Source of the DNA: an uncultured Actinomycetes bacterium
GTDB taxonomy: Bacteria > Actinomycetota > Thermoleophilia > Solirubrobacterales > 70-9
Assembly (NCBI GenBank): GCA_937907435.1
Contig: CALCIA010000059.1
Span: 1 to 26,509, forward strand
Direction: 5' to 3'
Length of the DNA stretch: 26,509 bases
Part shown: positions 14,965 to 22,051 of the stretch, one piece after another
Numbering within the stretch: position 1 is the stretch's first letter
Layout of the letters: each line of letters starts with the position of its first letter
Translations under genes and position numbers: made by a program
Notes under the pieces: generated by a model
Seen by the model: only the letters and a program-made list of their open reading frames with translations
The model's database searches: none
What the model was told of the DNA's origin: nothing

Positions 14965-15492
14965 ATGCTCGACTCGGACCGATCTGCCGACGACCTCGAA
15001 CGCGACCGCTCCGATCTGCTCACCATGCTGATCCGCATGGGCTTCCCCTTCGCCGTCGCCCAGGACGCGGTGCAGACGGCGCTACTCAAGGACCAGGAGT
15101 GGCTCGCCAACGGGCGGGCCACGACGATCAGGAACCGGCAGGCTTGGCTGCGGACCGTCGCCATCCGGGCGGCCCAGGCCGAAATGCGCCGCCGACGGCG
15201 GGAGCGAGCCATCGAGACAGGGACGGAACCGGCGGTCCTCCCATTCCCCGCCCTGGAGCAGGAGGAAGAGGACCGGCATCGGCTCGACGCTATCCACGCC
15301 GCTCTCGGACGACTGCCGGAGGAGATCCGAACCGTCTTCCTGCTCCACGCCATCGACGGGTTGTCGCTCCGAAAGATCGGGAAGATTCCGGGCCAGAGCT
15401 TTGCATCCGCAAGGTCCCGACTGAACCGGGCTCGGAAGATCGTCAGGGACGAGCTTCTGGCGCAGGGGTTCGAGCTGCCGGAATCTGCCTGA
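14965..15492 (+). CDS. ECF-type RNA polymerase sigma factor, 175 aa
   Basis: Region 2-like segment L-L-T-M-L-I-R-M-G-F-P-F-A-V-A-Q-D-A-V-Q (about 18-37) and a clear region 4: L-G-R-L-P-E-E-I-R-T-V-F-L-L-H (112-126) followed by G-L-S-L-R-K-I-G-K-I-P-G and S-A-R-S-R-L-N-R-A-R. It redirects RNA polymerase to a promoter set, probably the plus-strand arm of the element. The ATG at 14965 has an excellent AGGAGG. No anti-sigma factor is visible next to it. It diverges from the XRE gene, so the 259-bp gap between them holds both promoters. Confidence 0.85.
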   Translation: MLDSDRSADDLERDRSDLLTMLIRMGFPFAVAQDAVQTALLKDQEWLANGRATTIRNRQAWLRTVAIRAAQAEMRRRRRERAIETGTEPAVLPFPALEQEEEDRHRLDAIHAALGRLPEEIRTVFLLHAIDGLSLRKIGKIPGQSFASARSRLNRARKIVRDELLAQGFELPESA

Positions 15493-15647
15493 CGACGCGC
15501 ACAGGTGCCAGGTCGCGCATCTGCTTACAGCCCGCCACATTTCGCCCTCCCACGGCATGAACCAGATGCCTGACGTGCCCGCCTCGCGCGGAGCACTGGG
15601 GAGCGGCGTGCACTGACTGACCGGTGATTCTTTGAGAAGGGAGAGCG

Positions 15648-16490
15648 ATGATGACTGCCCCCCTCGAACCCACCCTGGCCATGAGGCCACTTGACTGGTT
15701 CCCGACCAACGAGGAACTCCTTGCCCAAGGGAGCAACGGCCGGACGGGCTTCGGCCCGGACGAAGCTTTGCGGGAGCTGAACCAGTCGATGGTGCTCCAC
15801 GGCCAGCTTCAGCCTGTCGGGGCGATCGACCTCGGCGCAAAGCGTCGACTGATCTACGGCAATCGGCGGGTCGCCGCCGCGTGGCTTGGCGGGATCAATC
15901 TGCTCAAGGTGCTGATCTACCCCGCTACCCTCACGGAAGCCCAGATCGCGACGATCAACGCGACGGAGAACATGCAGAGGGTCGATCTTTCCGAACCGGA
16001 CGTCTACCGGTCGTGCAAATCACTCATGGCCCTCAACCCGGAATGGGACAAGCGCCAGCTCGCCACCCACTTGTCCAAGGACCCGTCGACCATCACACGA
16101 TGGCTCTGCCCGGACGAACTCATCCCGGAGGCACTGGACGCGTTCCTCGACGGGAAGTTCGGGTTCGCCAAGGCCTACGCCATCGCGAAGCTCGCTAAGG
16201 ACCAGCAGGGCGGGATGCTCGCCCTGACCCTGAACGGGGCCACCCGCGATGAGCTGGAGCGGCAAGGCCGCAAAAAGAGAGGGTCCGCTGCCTCCGCCGT
16301 GCGCGCCAGCAAGATCAAGATCGCCCTCACCAACGGCGTGACAGTCATGGTGTCGGGCGACGATCTGACCCTCGACGAAGCCATCGAGGCCGTCAAGGAC
16401 GCGACCAAGGAAATGGTCAAGGGACGGGATCAGGGTTTGGATGCGCGAACACTGGTTGCGGTGTGCCGCGATAAGGCGAAGGCGGGGTGA
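15648..16490 (+). CDS. second ParB-like protein, 280 aa
   Basis: ParB N-terminal domain: S-M-V-L-H-G-Q-L-Q-P-V-G-A-I (about 47-60), Y-G-N-R-R-V-A-A-A-W (70-79), then N-A-T-E-N-M-Q-R-V-D-L-S (104-115), and a HTH at about 135-152 (R-Q-L-A-T-H-L-S-K-D-P-S-T-I-T). ParB-fold proteins bind DNA and CTP and serve in partition or as regulators. It is unrelated in detail to the minus-strand ParB-like protein. Two adjacent ATGs are possible; 15648 is used, with GAAGGGAGA ahead. No ParA ATPase accompanies it, so a regulatory role is likely. Confidence 0.85.
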   Translation: MMTAPLEPTLAMRPLDWFPTNEELLAQGSNGRTGFGPDEALRELNQSMVLHGQLQPVGAIDLGAKRRLIYGNRRVAAAWLGGINLLKVLIYPATLTEAQIATINATENMQRVDLSEPDVYRSCKSLMALNPEWDKRQLATHLSKDPSTITRWLCPDELIPEALDAFLDGKFGFAKAYAIAKLAKDQQGGMLALTLNGATRDELERQGRKKRGSAASAVRASKIKIALTNGVTVMVSGDDLTLDEAIEAVKDATKEMVKGRDQGLDARTLVAVCRDKAKAG

Positions 16491-16496
16491 AACGCT

Positions 16497-16519
16497 GGGG
16501 GCGCCTACATGACGCCCCC
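16497..16519 (+). terminator. hairpin after the second ParB gene
   Basis: GGGGGCG (16497-16503) pairs with CGCCCCC (16513-16519) around a 9-base loop, six bases after the stop codon. No T-run follows, so the terminator call is moderate. Confidence 0.5.
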
Positions 16520-16554
16520 GTCACGCGCCCTGCGTCTCGGCAGGGTTGCGTAGG

Positions 16555-16600
16555 CTGCGGGGCCGGGCTCGAACCGGCCTTACCTTCCACGCCGCCGCAG
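16555..16600. other. tRNA-like minihelix (T-arm plus short acceptor-like stem)
   Basis: CTGCGG (16555-16560) pairs with CCGCAG (16595-16600). Inside, GGCCGG-GCTCGAA-CCGGCC forms a 6-bp stem with a 7-base loop. On the minus strand the loop is TTCGAGC, an exact T-loop consensus. A complete tRNA is not present: no D or anticodon arm could be folded. Confidence 0.4.
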
Positions 16601-16636
16601 TAACGCCAACTCTAATTCATTCGGGGCATCCGCGCA

Positions 16637-16816
16637 ATGACCGAAGCCATGATCCTCCACCTTTACAGCGTGTTCTGGTGCTTCTCCTCTGGTTCTCGTG
16701 CCCAGCCCACAGCGATGGAGCCACATCGGGCGCCCCCCATGCATGCAATGGCCGAGCGGCGACGAGCGGTGAAGCCCGGACTGCGCAAGTTCATGAGGGC
16801 GATGAGGGAGAAGTGA
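16637..16816 (+). pseudogene. degenerate copy of the 59-aa membrane protein
   Basis: An ORF of exactly 59 codons starts M-T-E-A-M-I and ends with A-E-R-R...L-R-K, matching in position the intact 59-aa protein at 17017 (M-T-E-A-M-L, A-E-R-R, L-R-K). The first 15 bases are identical. The membrane segment is missing from this frame but a hydrophobic stretch (V-L-V-L-L-L-W-F) appears in another frame of the same DNA, indicating compensating frameshifts. It has no good ribosome site. Confidence 0.5.
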
Positions 16817-17016
16817 TGGTATCGGGAAGATGAAGCAGCGGGGCTGGATCGGAGCCAGAAAGCCGCGAAGGGCGAGGCCAAGCTACCTGACTCAAATGCT
16901 TGGCACGTAAACCTCGAAACGCGTGCTTACATCACGCTTAAGCCCCCTTTGCTGGGGTGGTATGGACGATACCATGCCATGATGATCATCGTCCGTCAAC
17001 GCATATTGGAGAGTTC
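16817..17016 (+). other. non-coding stretch with nested inverted repeats
   Basis: No gene beyond a 26-codon chance ORF. Near the end, TGGTAT/ATACCA (16958-16963 with 16969-16974) overlaps a second pair, GGACGAT/ATCGTCC (16964-16970 with 16988-16994). This AT-richer patch just upstream of the membrane and coupling-protein genes could be an operator or a transfer-related site. Confidence 0.35.
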
Positions 17017-17196
17017 ATGACCGAAGCCATGCTCATCCTCATCGCCGTGCTGGTGGTGCTGGCCGTCGTCACTTGCCTGCTCCTGGTCGCCGTCCATCTC
17101 CACGAAGCCGCCGCCACGCGTGCGACGGCGGAGAGGCGACTCCTGCAGGTGCGTTTTGAGCTCAGGAAGCTGCGGAAGGAGCTGGCGGGGAAGTGA
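17017..17196 (+). CDS. 59-aa single-span membrane protein
   Basis: Begins MTEAMLILIAVLVVLAVVT; residues 5-27 are a strong membrane helix, followed by a charged coiled-coil-like tail (A-T-A-E-R-R-L-L-Q-V-R-F-E-L-R-K-L-R-K). A TTGGAGAG lies ahead of the ATG. It precedes the coupling protein genes and may be part of the same transfer apparatus, but it matches no family I recognise. Confidence 0.6.
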   Translation: MTEAMLILIAVLVVLAVVTCLLLVAVHLHEAAATRATAERRLLQVRFELRKLRKELAGK

Positions 17197-17286
17197 TGTT
17201 GCTCCCCGTCCCTGCCTCATTGGTTATTCGGCAGACCCTACCCTGCTTGCGCGTGGAGTGGCGGCATTGACACCGGGGAGCAACAT
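17196..17286 (+). promoter_or_regulatory. 13-bp inverted repeat enclosing a ribosome binding site
   Basis: ATGTTGCTCCCCG (17196-17208) and CGGGGAGCAACAT (17274-17286) are perfectly complementary, 65 nt apart. The right arm contains GGGGAG followed by ATG (17285), which opens an 8-codon ORF M-N-N-S-P-P-K-G. Folding would hide that start site. It lies in the leader of the coupling-protein genes. Confidence 0.5.
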
Positions 17287-17361
17287 GAACAATTCGCCAC
17301 CTAAAGGATAAATAGCAAACGGCTTGCCCGCACACCCTGCCACAACCATCAGGAATCGTCA

Positions 17362-17571
17362 ATGCACATGATCATCCGCCTCGTCCTCATCGCATCCGTC
17401 CTGCTGGCTGCCTACAGCGTGGTGCTCACCCTGTACCTGTTCCCGTGGGCATGGGCGGCGATCGCCATCGGAGCGGCCTACGGCGCGGCCCGGAAAGGCC
17501 GCGCACTCTATGCCCACGGCACGGCTCGATTCGCTGACATCACCGACCTCCCGGGGGCCCAGGATGAGTAA
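17362..17571 (+). CDS. coupling protein piece 1: membrane domain, 69 aa
   Basis: Two membrane helices (about residues 4-25 and 27-43) are followed by H-G-T-A-R-F-A-D-I-T-D-L-P-G-A. That last motif is the conserved sequence that VirD4/TraG-type coupling proteins carry directly after their N-terminal membrane anchor. The ORF then ends and the next one continues the same homology. An AGGAA precedes the ATG. It probably anchors the ATPase pieces in the inner membrane at the transfer channel. The stop overlaps the next start by 8 bases. Confidence 0.7.
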   Translation: MHMIIRLVLIASVLLAAYSVVLTLYLFPWAWAAIAIGAAYGAARKGRALYAHGTARFADITDLPGAQDE

Positions 17572-18475
17572 CTCAGGACTCCTGATCGGCAGGATGAATT
17601 CGGGCCGCCAGTCGATCGCACGCGCGGTCGCGTCGCTGTTCAATCCCCGCGTGCCGTCCAGGACAGCTTGCGAGCGCTTCCTCGGCGTCTTCAGGAAAGG
17701 CGAGTCGAAGCCCGTTCGCATCCCCGTCATTCACAGCGCGATCATTGCCCCGCCTGGTTCGGGCAAGTCCACCGGACTGGTGATCCCACACCTTCTTTCC
17801 TGCCGCGATTCATGCGTCGTCGTGGACATCAAATCGGAGTTGGCCAGGGTGACGGCGAGGGCGAGAAGAGCGATGGGCCATCGCGTCGTATTCTTGGATC
17901 CCTTCAAGTGCCACACCCGTCAGCCTGACACCTTCAATCCGCTCCAGCACATCGATCCGAACGAGCCGGACGCGATCGATTCCTGCCGCGACCTGGCCGA
18001 GGCGCTGGTGGTCCGGACCGGGAGCGAGAAGGATCCATTTTGGAACGATTCGGCCGAGAAATGGATCGAGTCGATGGCCGCGATGGTCGTGGCATACTCC
18101 GATGAGACCGGGTCGCTTCCGATGGTGAAAGATTTCATCTGCAATGCGGAAAAGCGAGAGAAGGCGCTGGAAGTCATGAAGCAGTCGGATGCGTGGCAGG
18201 GGATTCTCTCGCAGAAAGGGCACGACTTGTCCAACCACAAGGACAAGGAGCTTGCTTCAGTTCTGACCAGCGCCTCCCGCCACCTCCGGTTCCTCGACAC
18301 GCCGTCCGTCTCCGAGAGCACGAAGGCCAGCAGTTTTAACCCGGCGGAGCTGACTTCTGGTCGCATGACCATATACCTGATCATACCACCCGAGCACATG
18401 AGGGCTCAGGCCGCGCTGCTGCGCATGTGGATTGGCTCGTTGCTGCGTGCCGTCGTGAAGGGAGGCCAGCGATGA
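17564..18475 (+). CDS. coupling protein piece 2: Walker A half of VirD4/TraG ATPase, 303 aa
   Basis: Starts M-S-N-S-G-L-L-I-G-R, where G-L-L-I-G-R continues the usual VirD4/TraG sequence. Walker A is A-P-P-G-S-G-K-S-T (62-70), followed by V-V-V-D-I-K-S-E-L (86-94) and V-V-F-L-D-P-F (108-114), all characteristic of TraG/VirD4. The protein stops at 18475 just where the family would proceed to Walker B. VirD4-type ATPases bring the relaxosome to the type IV secretion channel. The ATG overlaps the end of piece 1 and lies 6 bases after GGGGG. Confidence 0.85.
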   Translation: MSNSGLLIGRMNSGRQSIARAVASLFNPRVPSRTACERFLGVFRKGESKPVRIPVIHSAIIAPPGSGKSTGLVIPHLLSCRDSCVVVDIKSELARVTARARRAMGHRVVFLDPFKCHTRQPDTFNPLQHIDPNEPDAIDSCRDLAEALVVRTGSEKDPFWNDSAEKWIESMAAMVVAYSDETGSLPMVKDFICNAEKREKALEVMKQSDAWQGILSQKGHDLSNHKDKELASVLTSASRHLRFLDTPSVSESTKASSFNPAELTSGRMTIYLIIPPEHMRAQAALLRMWIGSLLRAVVKGGQR

Positions 18476-19149
18476 GGACTCATGTGCATTTTGTGATCGA
18501 CGAGGCGGCGTCTCTTGGCCATATGGAGTCGCTGGGGGACGCTCTCGCCCAGTACCGCGGTTACGGCGTCAGGTTGATGTTGGTCTACCAGGCCCTTGCT
18601 CAGCTCAAGAAGTGCTGGCCCCAGGACCAGGACCAGACCGTACTCGCGAATTGCACGCAAATCTACTTCGCGGTGAACGACAACCAGACGGCCGAATACG
18701 TGAGCAACCGCCTGGGCGAATTCACTCAGGTAGTCACCAGCGGCGGAAGGACCGGGGGGACGTCGAGATCAGAGGGCGAACATGGGGGGATCCACTACAG
18801 CTACTCGGACAACTGGTCAGAGAACTGGCAGCAGGCGGGCCGGAAACTGCTCCGCCCGGAAGAGATTATGTCCCTGTCGGAGCGAACGGCGTTGACCTTC
18901 CTTCAAGGTGTTCCGCCGATCCGTACTTCCATCGTGCGGCACTTCGAAAATCCGAATTTCGGCGGTCGGCCGAAGCGCCGCATCACGACGGTGCGCGCTC
19001 TGTTCGATGCAGTGGTGTTCCTGGTCGGGGCCGGGCTGGTTGCCCTGGCCCTGACGCAGATGGCGGGGGGATCATCCCCTACCAGCGGTCTGGCTCAGCC
19101 GAGCGGTTCGGCTGACCCGTTCTCGGCGGATTACTGGCAGATGAGGTGA
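18472..19149 (+). CDS. coupling protein piece 3: Walker B half plus membrane helix, 225 aa
   Basis: Begins M-R-T-H-V-H-F-V-I-D-E-A-A-S-L-G-H: the D-E (residues 10-11) is the Walker B of VirD4/TraG. Next come Y-R-G-Y-G-V-R-L-M-L-V-Y-Q and A-V-N-D-N-Q-T-A-E-Y-V-S, the conserved C-terminal family blocks. A membrane helix at 175-197 near the C-terminus is unusual for this family. The ATG overlaps the stop of piece 2 (ATGA) and has a perfect GGGAGG six bases ahead, so the piece appears to be independently translated. Confidence 0.85.
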   Translation: MRTHVHFVIDEAASLGHMESLGDALAQYRGYGVRLMLVYQALAQLKKCWPQDQDQTVLANCTQIYFAVNDNQTAEYVSNRLGEFTQVVTSGGRTGGTSRSEGEHGGIHYSYSDNWSENWQQAGRKLLRPEEIMSLSERTALTFLQGVPPIRTSIVRHFENPNFGGRPKRRITTVRALFDAVVFLVGAGLVALALTQMAGGSSPTSGLAQPSGSADPFSADYWQMR

Positions 19150-19152
19150 ACC

Positions 19153-19470
19153 ATGGCCAACGAATACTTCGAACGAATGATGCAGCAACACCTGCCGCCC
19201 ATGGGGGCGGTGGAGGCGAGCGTCGAGGGCGTCAAGGAGGCGGTCAAGGCGTTCGCCCCGGGCCTTCAGCCCCGCAAGATGGCCAGCGAAATCTGGGCCG
19301 AGTTGAAGGAGATGGGGTCGCACGGCGCGCACGAGATGGCTGCAGCGCTGTTCCACGGCAACGCCTTCGTCATGTACCCGAGGGCCGGCGAGGTCCAGGA
19401 GGATCCGCAGAAGGACGTGCAGCAGCAGGACCACCAGCGCGAGCCGGAGCGCGGCGGCCGGGAGATGTAA
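19153..19470 (+). CDS. 105-aa unknown protein of the transfer block
   Basis: Begins MANEYFERMMQQHLPPMG, four bases after the coupling protein. The first 75 residues look helical (V-E-G-V-K-E-A-V-K-A-F-A-P-G, I-W-A-E-L-K-E-M-G); the tail is Gln/Glu/Arg-rich (Q-Q-Q-D-H-Q-R-E-P-E-R) and probably disordered. Not recognised. Its tight position suggests a function with the coupling protein. Confidence 0.65.
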   Translation: MANEYFERMMQQHLPPMGAVEASVEGVKEAVKAFAPGLQPRKMASEIWAELKEMGSHGAHEMAAALFHGNAFVMYPRAGEVQEDPQKDVQQQDHQREPERGGREM

Positions 19471-19531
19471 CGCCGCGCCGCGCACTATCTGCCTGAATCG
19501 CCATCCCTACGGATAGAGGTTTCCCGCAATC

Positions 19532-19602
19532 GATGCTGCGGCGGGACTGCCCGGCGTCACTGGACGGACCGGCCGGACTCCGCTGCGCGCCGCCGCAGCA
19601 TC
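19532..19602. repeat. 13-bp perfect inverted repeat, 71-nt structured unit
   Basis: GATGCTGCGGCGG (19532-19544) and CCGCCGCAGCATC (19590-19602) are fully complementary. The 45-nt interior has further GC-rich pairing potential (GGACCGGCCGGACTCC). It occupies the 184-bp gap between two small genes of the transfer block. Confidence 0.55.
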
Positions 19603-19654
19603 ATCACTCAACCACGTTCTTTACCAAAGCGACAACTGCTCAGGAGGCAACGAC

Positions 19655-19864
19655 ATGCTTTATGCGCTCATCTGGCCGTTCGACTTTTCGTTCAGCGGGT
19701 TCTGCGTCGTCGGGTGGCTCTTCCTCTGGTTCATCTCCTGCAGCATCGCCCAGACCACCAAGCAGATCGGCAACATGACCAAGTCCGCGCTCAAGAACGA
19801 GTTCGTGCAGGAGGCGGGCAAGAGCGCCGTCGAGGCCTGGCTGGAGTCCGTCTTCAAGAAGTAA
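19655..19864 (+). CDS. 69-aa small membrane protein
   Basis: Begins MLYALIWPFDFSFSGFCVVG; residues 13-32 (G-F-C-V-V-G-W-L-F-L-W-F-I-S-C-S-I-A) form one membrane helix, followed by an amphipathic helix with a basic end (A-W-L-E-S-V-F-K-K). CAGGAGG lies 7 bases ahead of the ATG. No family recognised; likely part of the transfer block. Confidence 0.6.
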   Translation: MLYALIWPFDFSFSGFCVVGWLFLWFISCSIAQTTKQIGNMTKSALKNEFVQEAGKSAVEAWLESVFKK

Positions 19865-19884
19865 TCACCTGACAGGAGGAAAGG

Positions 19885-20256
19885 ATGAAGCGGTTTTCCG
19901 AGGGCCTGACAGCCGTTGCCCTCATTGCATTCGTCGGATGGGAGGTCTACCTCCTCGCCTGGTCCTTCCTCCACCCGGAGGTCTGGGACAGCCAGCCTCA
20001 GAACGACCCTCGCATCTGCCTGCCGCTTTTCGGAGTGGTCGTGGTCGTCACTGTCGGCGTCTGGCAATGGCTGATGACCCGGCTCGAAGCCTTTAAGCGA
20101 CGGAAGCGGGACTACGAACGGCGGTTCAAGGAGGCGATTACGACTGCGAAGGAGCTCCGTGACCAGGGCCGGGAGGAGGAGGGAGACGCCGCCTATCAAG
20201 AGGCGCTCAGGCTGTACTTCGAGAAGCGGGAGTTCATGGATTCGTTCAGGTTCTAA
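19885..20256 (+). CDS. 123-aa two-span membrane protein with coiled coil
   Basis: Two hydrophobic spans (about residues 8-28 and 47-64) are followed by a long charged helix: R-L-E-A-F-K-R-R-K-R-D-Y-E-R-R-F-K-E, then A-I-T-T-A-K-E-L-R-D-Q-G-R-E-E-E-G-D. A tetratricopeptide-like A-A-Y-Q-E-A-L-R-L-Y-F ends the protein. AGGAGG precedes the ATG. The layout (two spans plus cytoplasmic helix) would fit an envelope component, but no family is recognised. Confidence 0.65.
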   Translation: MKRFSEGLTAVALIAFVGWEVYLLAWSFLHPEVWDSQPQNDPRICLPLFGVVVVVTVGVWQWLMTRLEAFKRRKRDYERRFKEAITTAKELRDQGREEEGDAAYQEALRLYFEKREFMDSFRF

Positions 20257-20272
20257 CGAGGAGGAAGCAGAC

Positions 20273-20794
20273 ATGGGATCGCTCAGGGACTGGATGGGGA
20301 GCATGGCGGGAGAGGCCGTTCGCGCGGCCGTCAGCGGGAACGGCTTCACGCACACGAACGGGCACGGGCACGGCGGCAGCGGCAGGAGCCGGGTCGAGGC
20401 GCTCTGCTCCGAGATTGGCTGGTCGATCGACGAGCGGATCGGCAACGACGGCATCGTCCTGCATTTCCGCGACCCGATCATTCGGGTCCGGAAGATCATC
20501 GTCTCCTGCGGTTCGGGTGGGGAACTCATCGGTATCTCCACCCTCAGCGAGGCCGCTCTCGATGCAGGGCGACTGCCCCCGGCGGCGACCGCCTACCTCC
20601 TCCACCGCAACGCCGAGTTGATGTTCCCGGCGTGGCAGATGGGCGTCGGCCGCGACGAGAACGTCCGCTTCACCCTGGCCTATTGCGCCATGGCGCAGGG
20701 ACTCTCGGCCGGCTTCTTCAAGACGCTCTGCGAGACGATGGTCGGCGAGGCCCGCGCCTTCGACGAGAAGATGCGCGAGTCCGGGCTGCTGTGA
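20273..20794 (+). CDS. 173-aa unknown cytoplasmic protein
   Basis: Starts M-G-S-L-R-D-W-M-G-S-M-A-G-E-A after GAGGAGGAA. A His/Gly-rich patch (H-T-N-G-H-G-H-G-G-S-G) at about 27-37 is followed by an alpha/beta domain (V-E-A-L-C-S-E-I-G-W, I-V-L-H-F-R-D, K-I-I-V-S-C-G-S-G) and a helical C-terminus (F-F-K-T-L-C-E-T-M-V-G-E-A). The shape loosely recalls secretion-chaperone-like folds, but no motif confirms this. It is 16 bp after the 123-aa gene and likely co-expressed. Confidence 0.65.
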   Translation: MGSLRDWMGSMAGEAVRAAVSGNGFTHTNGHGHGGSGRSRVEALCSEIGWSIDERIGNDGIVLHFRDPIIRVRKIIVSCGSGGELIGISTLSEAALDAGRLPPAATAYLLHRNAELMFPAWQMGVGRDENVRFTLAYCAMAQGLSAGFFKTLCETMVGEARAFDEKMRESGLL

Positions 20795-20842
20795 TCGGCG
20801 TCGGGGCCGAGCCGTCTTCAGTCAATCAGGTGCACCGAGGAA

Positions 20843-20870
20843 ACGGGCGGGATGCCGACGTCCCGCCCGT
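20843..20870 (+). terminator. perfect 10-bp hairpin after the 173-aa gene
   Basis: ACGGGCGGGA (20843-20852) pairs with TCCCGCCCGT (20861-20870) around 8 bases. It is followed by CTTC, not a clean T-run, then by the ribosome site of the 61-aa gene 18 bases on. Confidence 0.6.
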
Positions 20871-20888
20871 CTTCAAGGAGAGAAGACC

Positions 20889-21074
20889 GTGTTCATCGAA
20901 AACCAGTCCGTCAATCCGGCGGTCCACAACATCTGCATCAAGATCGCCCAGCGGTGCGTCTGGGTCATTCAGGCGTGCCTTCGTGAAGAGGAGCGCATCG
21001 AGGCCGTCCGCGAGTTCTACCGCGTCTGCCGCGAAGAGATCGACAAGCCGCCCGGCCGTGAGGAGGAGCTTTGA
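20889..21074 (+). CDS. 61-aa unknown protein, GTG start
   Basis: GTG at 20889 with AAGGAGAGA ahead. The product (M-F-I-E-N-Q-S-V-N-P-A-V-H-N-I) is probably all helical, with R-C-V-W-V-I-Q-A-C-L-R-E-E-E-R and E-F-Y-R-V-C-R-E-E. Its end carries GAGGAGGAG, which serves as the ribosome site of the next gene, three bases past its stop. Function unknown. Confidence 0.6.
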   Translation: MFIENQSVNPAVHNICIKIAQRCVWVIQACLREEERIEAVREFYRVCREEIDKPPGREEEL

Positions 21075-21076
21075 CC

Positions 21077-22051
21077 ATGCCCAGCGACAAAGACCGCCTC
21101 CGTCAGGTCTTCGACCACATTGACCGGATCAAGGCCCGCCAATACCCGGCCATCGTCGGGAGCGACAAGGGGCACCAGCTCGTCGAGCGGCCGTGGAAAG
21201 ACATGCCCGAGCGAGCCAAGCTCGCCATTCTTCAGGACTCAGTCGATTGGACGGGCATCACGAACCGGGATCAGGCCCACATCCTTCTCGGTCAGGTCGA
21301 CCCCGGCAAGATCGCCGATGCCCAGCGGAACCGGTTGATCGACGCGGCCACGCGCGGCACGTCTGGTATCGAGGATGACGACAGGCCGATGACGCCCGGG
21401 GAGTGGAAGGCGTGGCGCGACGACGTCATGGCCGAGGACCGCGCGGTCCGGGTCATGAAGTACGGCGAGTCTGAGACGGCGAAGATGGAGGAAGAGGCCC
21501 GCCAGAGGGCGGCGCAGGAACAACCCTCGCCGCCTCGCACCGTTCCAACGGTCACCGAGGCTGAGCTGAGCGAGATGGAGCGGAGCTTTCTGCAGCCGAA
21601 CGGCCAGCAGGACCGCCCTATCAGGCCGCTGACGCAGGAGCTGATCGAGTGCTGCCAGCTTGACGTCTGGCCGGGCATGGCCACGGTCGTGGACTTCGGG
21701 ATCGATTCCAGCAGCCACCTCGGCGCGCTCCAGTTCGCCATCCGCGAGCAACTGGTCACGCCGCAGGAACTCGACACAGCGATGGGGAATGGCCAGAAGC
21801 TAACCGAGATCGCCCAGCGCGGAGAGAATCCCTACCGCTTCGTGACCTTCAGGACGTCGTGGGACGAGATGCGTCTTGAGCCGGATGAGCCTGCCCGCGA
21901 CCCGCAGGATTCCTTCGCCGACATCCTGCGCAACTCCCCTTCCACTCCGCTCGACACGCGCAGCGACTTTCAGCGTTTGCTCGACGAGGCGGGCGAACGC
22001 GTCAAGACGACCCAGGCCAAGGATCGGGACCGGGGAGGGCATGAGCGATGA
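21077..22051 (+). CDS. 324-aa unknown protein
   Basis: Begins MPSDKDRLRQVFDHIDRIKA; a TTG six bases earlier is possible but the ATG has the better spacing from GAGGAGGAG. Helical throughout: N-R-D-Q-A-H-I-L-L-G-Q-V-D-P-G (about 70-84), a charged linker at 130-165, then L-T-Q-E-L-I-E-C-C-Q-L-D-V-W-P-G and a region with two Asp-rich repeats. No relaxase HUH motif or catalytic signature is visible. It ends overlapping the AlpA-like gene by ATGA. Could belong to transfer or regulation; not recognised. Confidence 0.65.
   Translation: MPSDKDRLRQVFDHIDRIKARQYPAIVGSDKGHQLVERPWKDMPERAKLAILQDSVDWTGITNRDQAHILLGQVDPGKIADAQRNRLIDAATRGTSGIEDDDRPMTPGEWKAWRDDVMAEDRAVRVMKYGESETAKMEEEARQRAAQEQPSPPRTVPTVTEAELSEMERSFLQPNGQQDRPIRPLTQELIECCQLDVWPGMATVVDFGIDSSSHLGALQFAIREQLVTPQELDTAMGNGQKLTEIAQRGENPYRFVTFRTSWDEMRLEPDEPARDPQDSFADILRNSPSTPLDTRSDFQRLLDEAGERVKTTQAKDRDRGGHER

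Noticed and set aside
16555..16630. A complete minus-strand tRNA gene
   Set aside because: Only the T-arm and a short closing stem fold; no D-arm or anticodon arm with proper loop could be built.
17267..17272. TTGACA as a -35 box before the coupling-protein genes
   Set aside because: No acceptable -10 box at 16-18 bp spacing.
21077..22051. Relaxase in the transfer block
   Set aside because: No HUH motif or catalytic Tyr arrangement is visible in this or any other ORF of the window.
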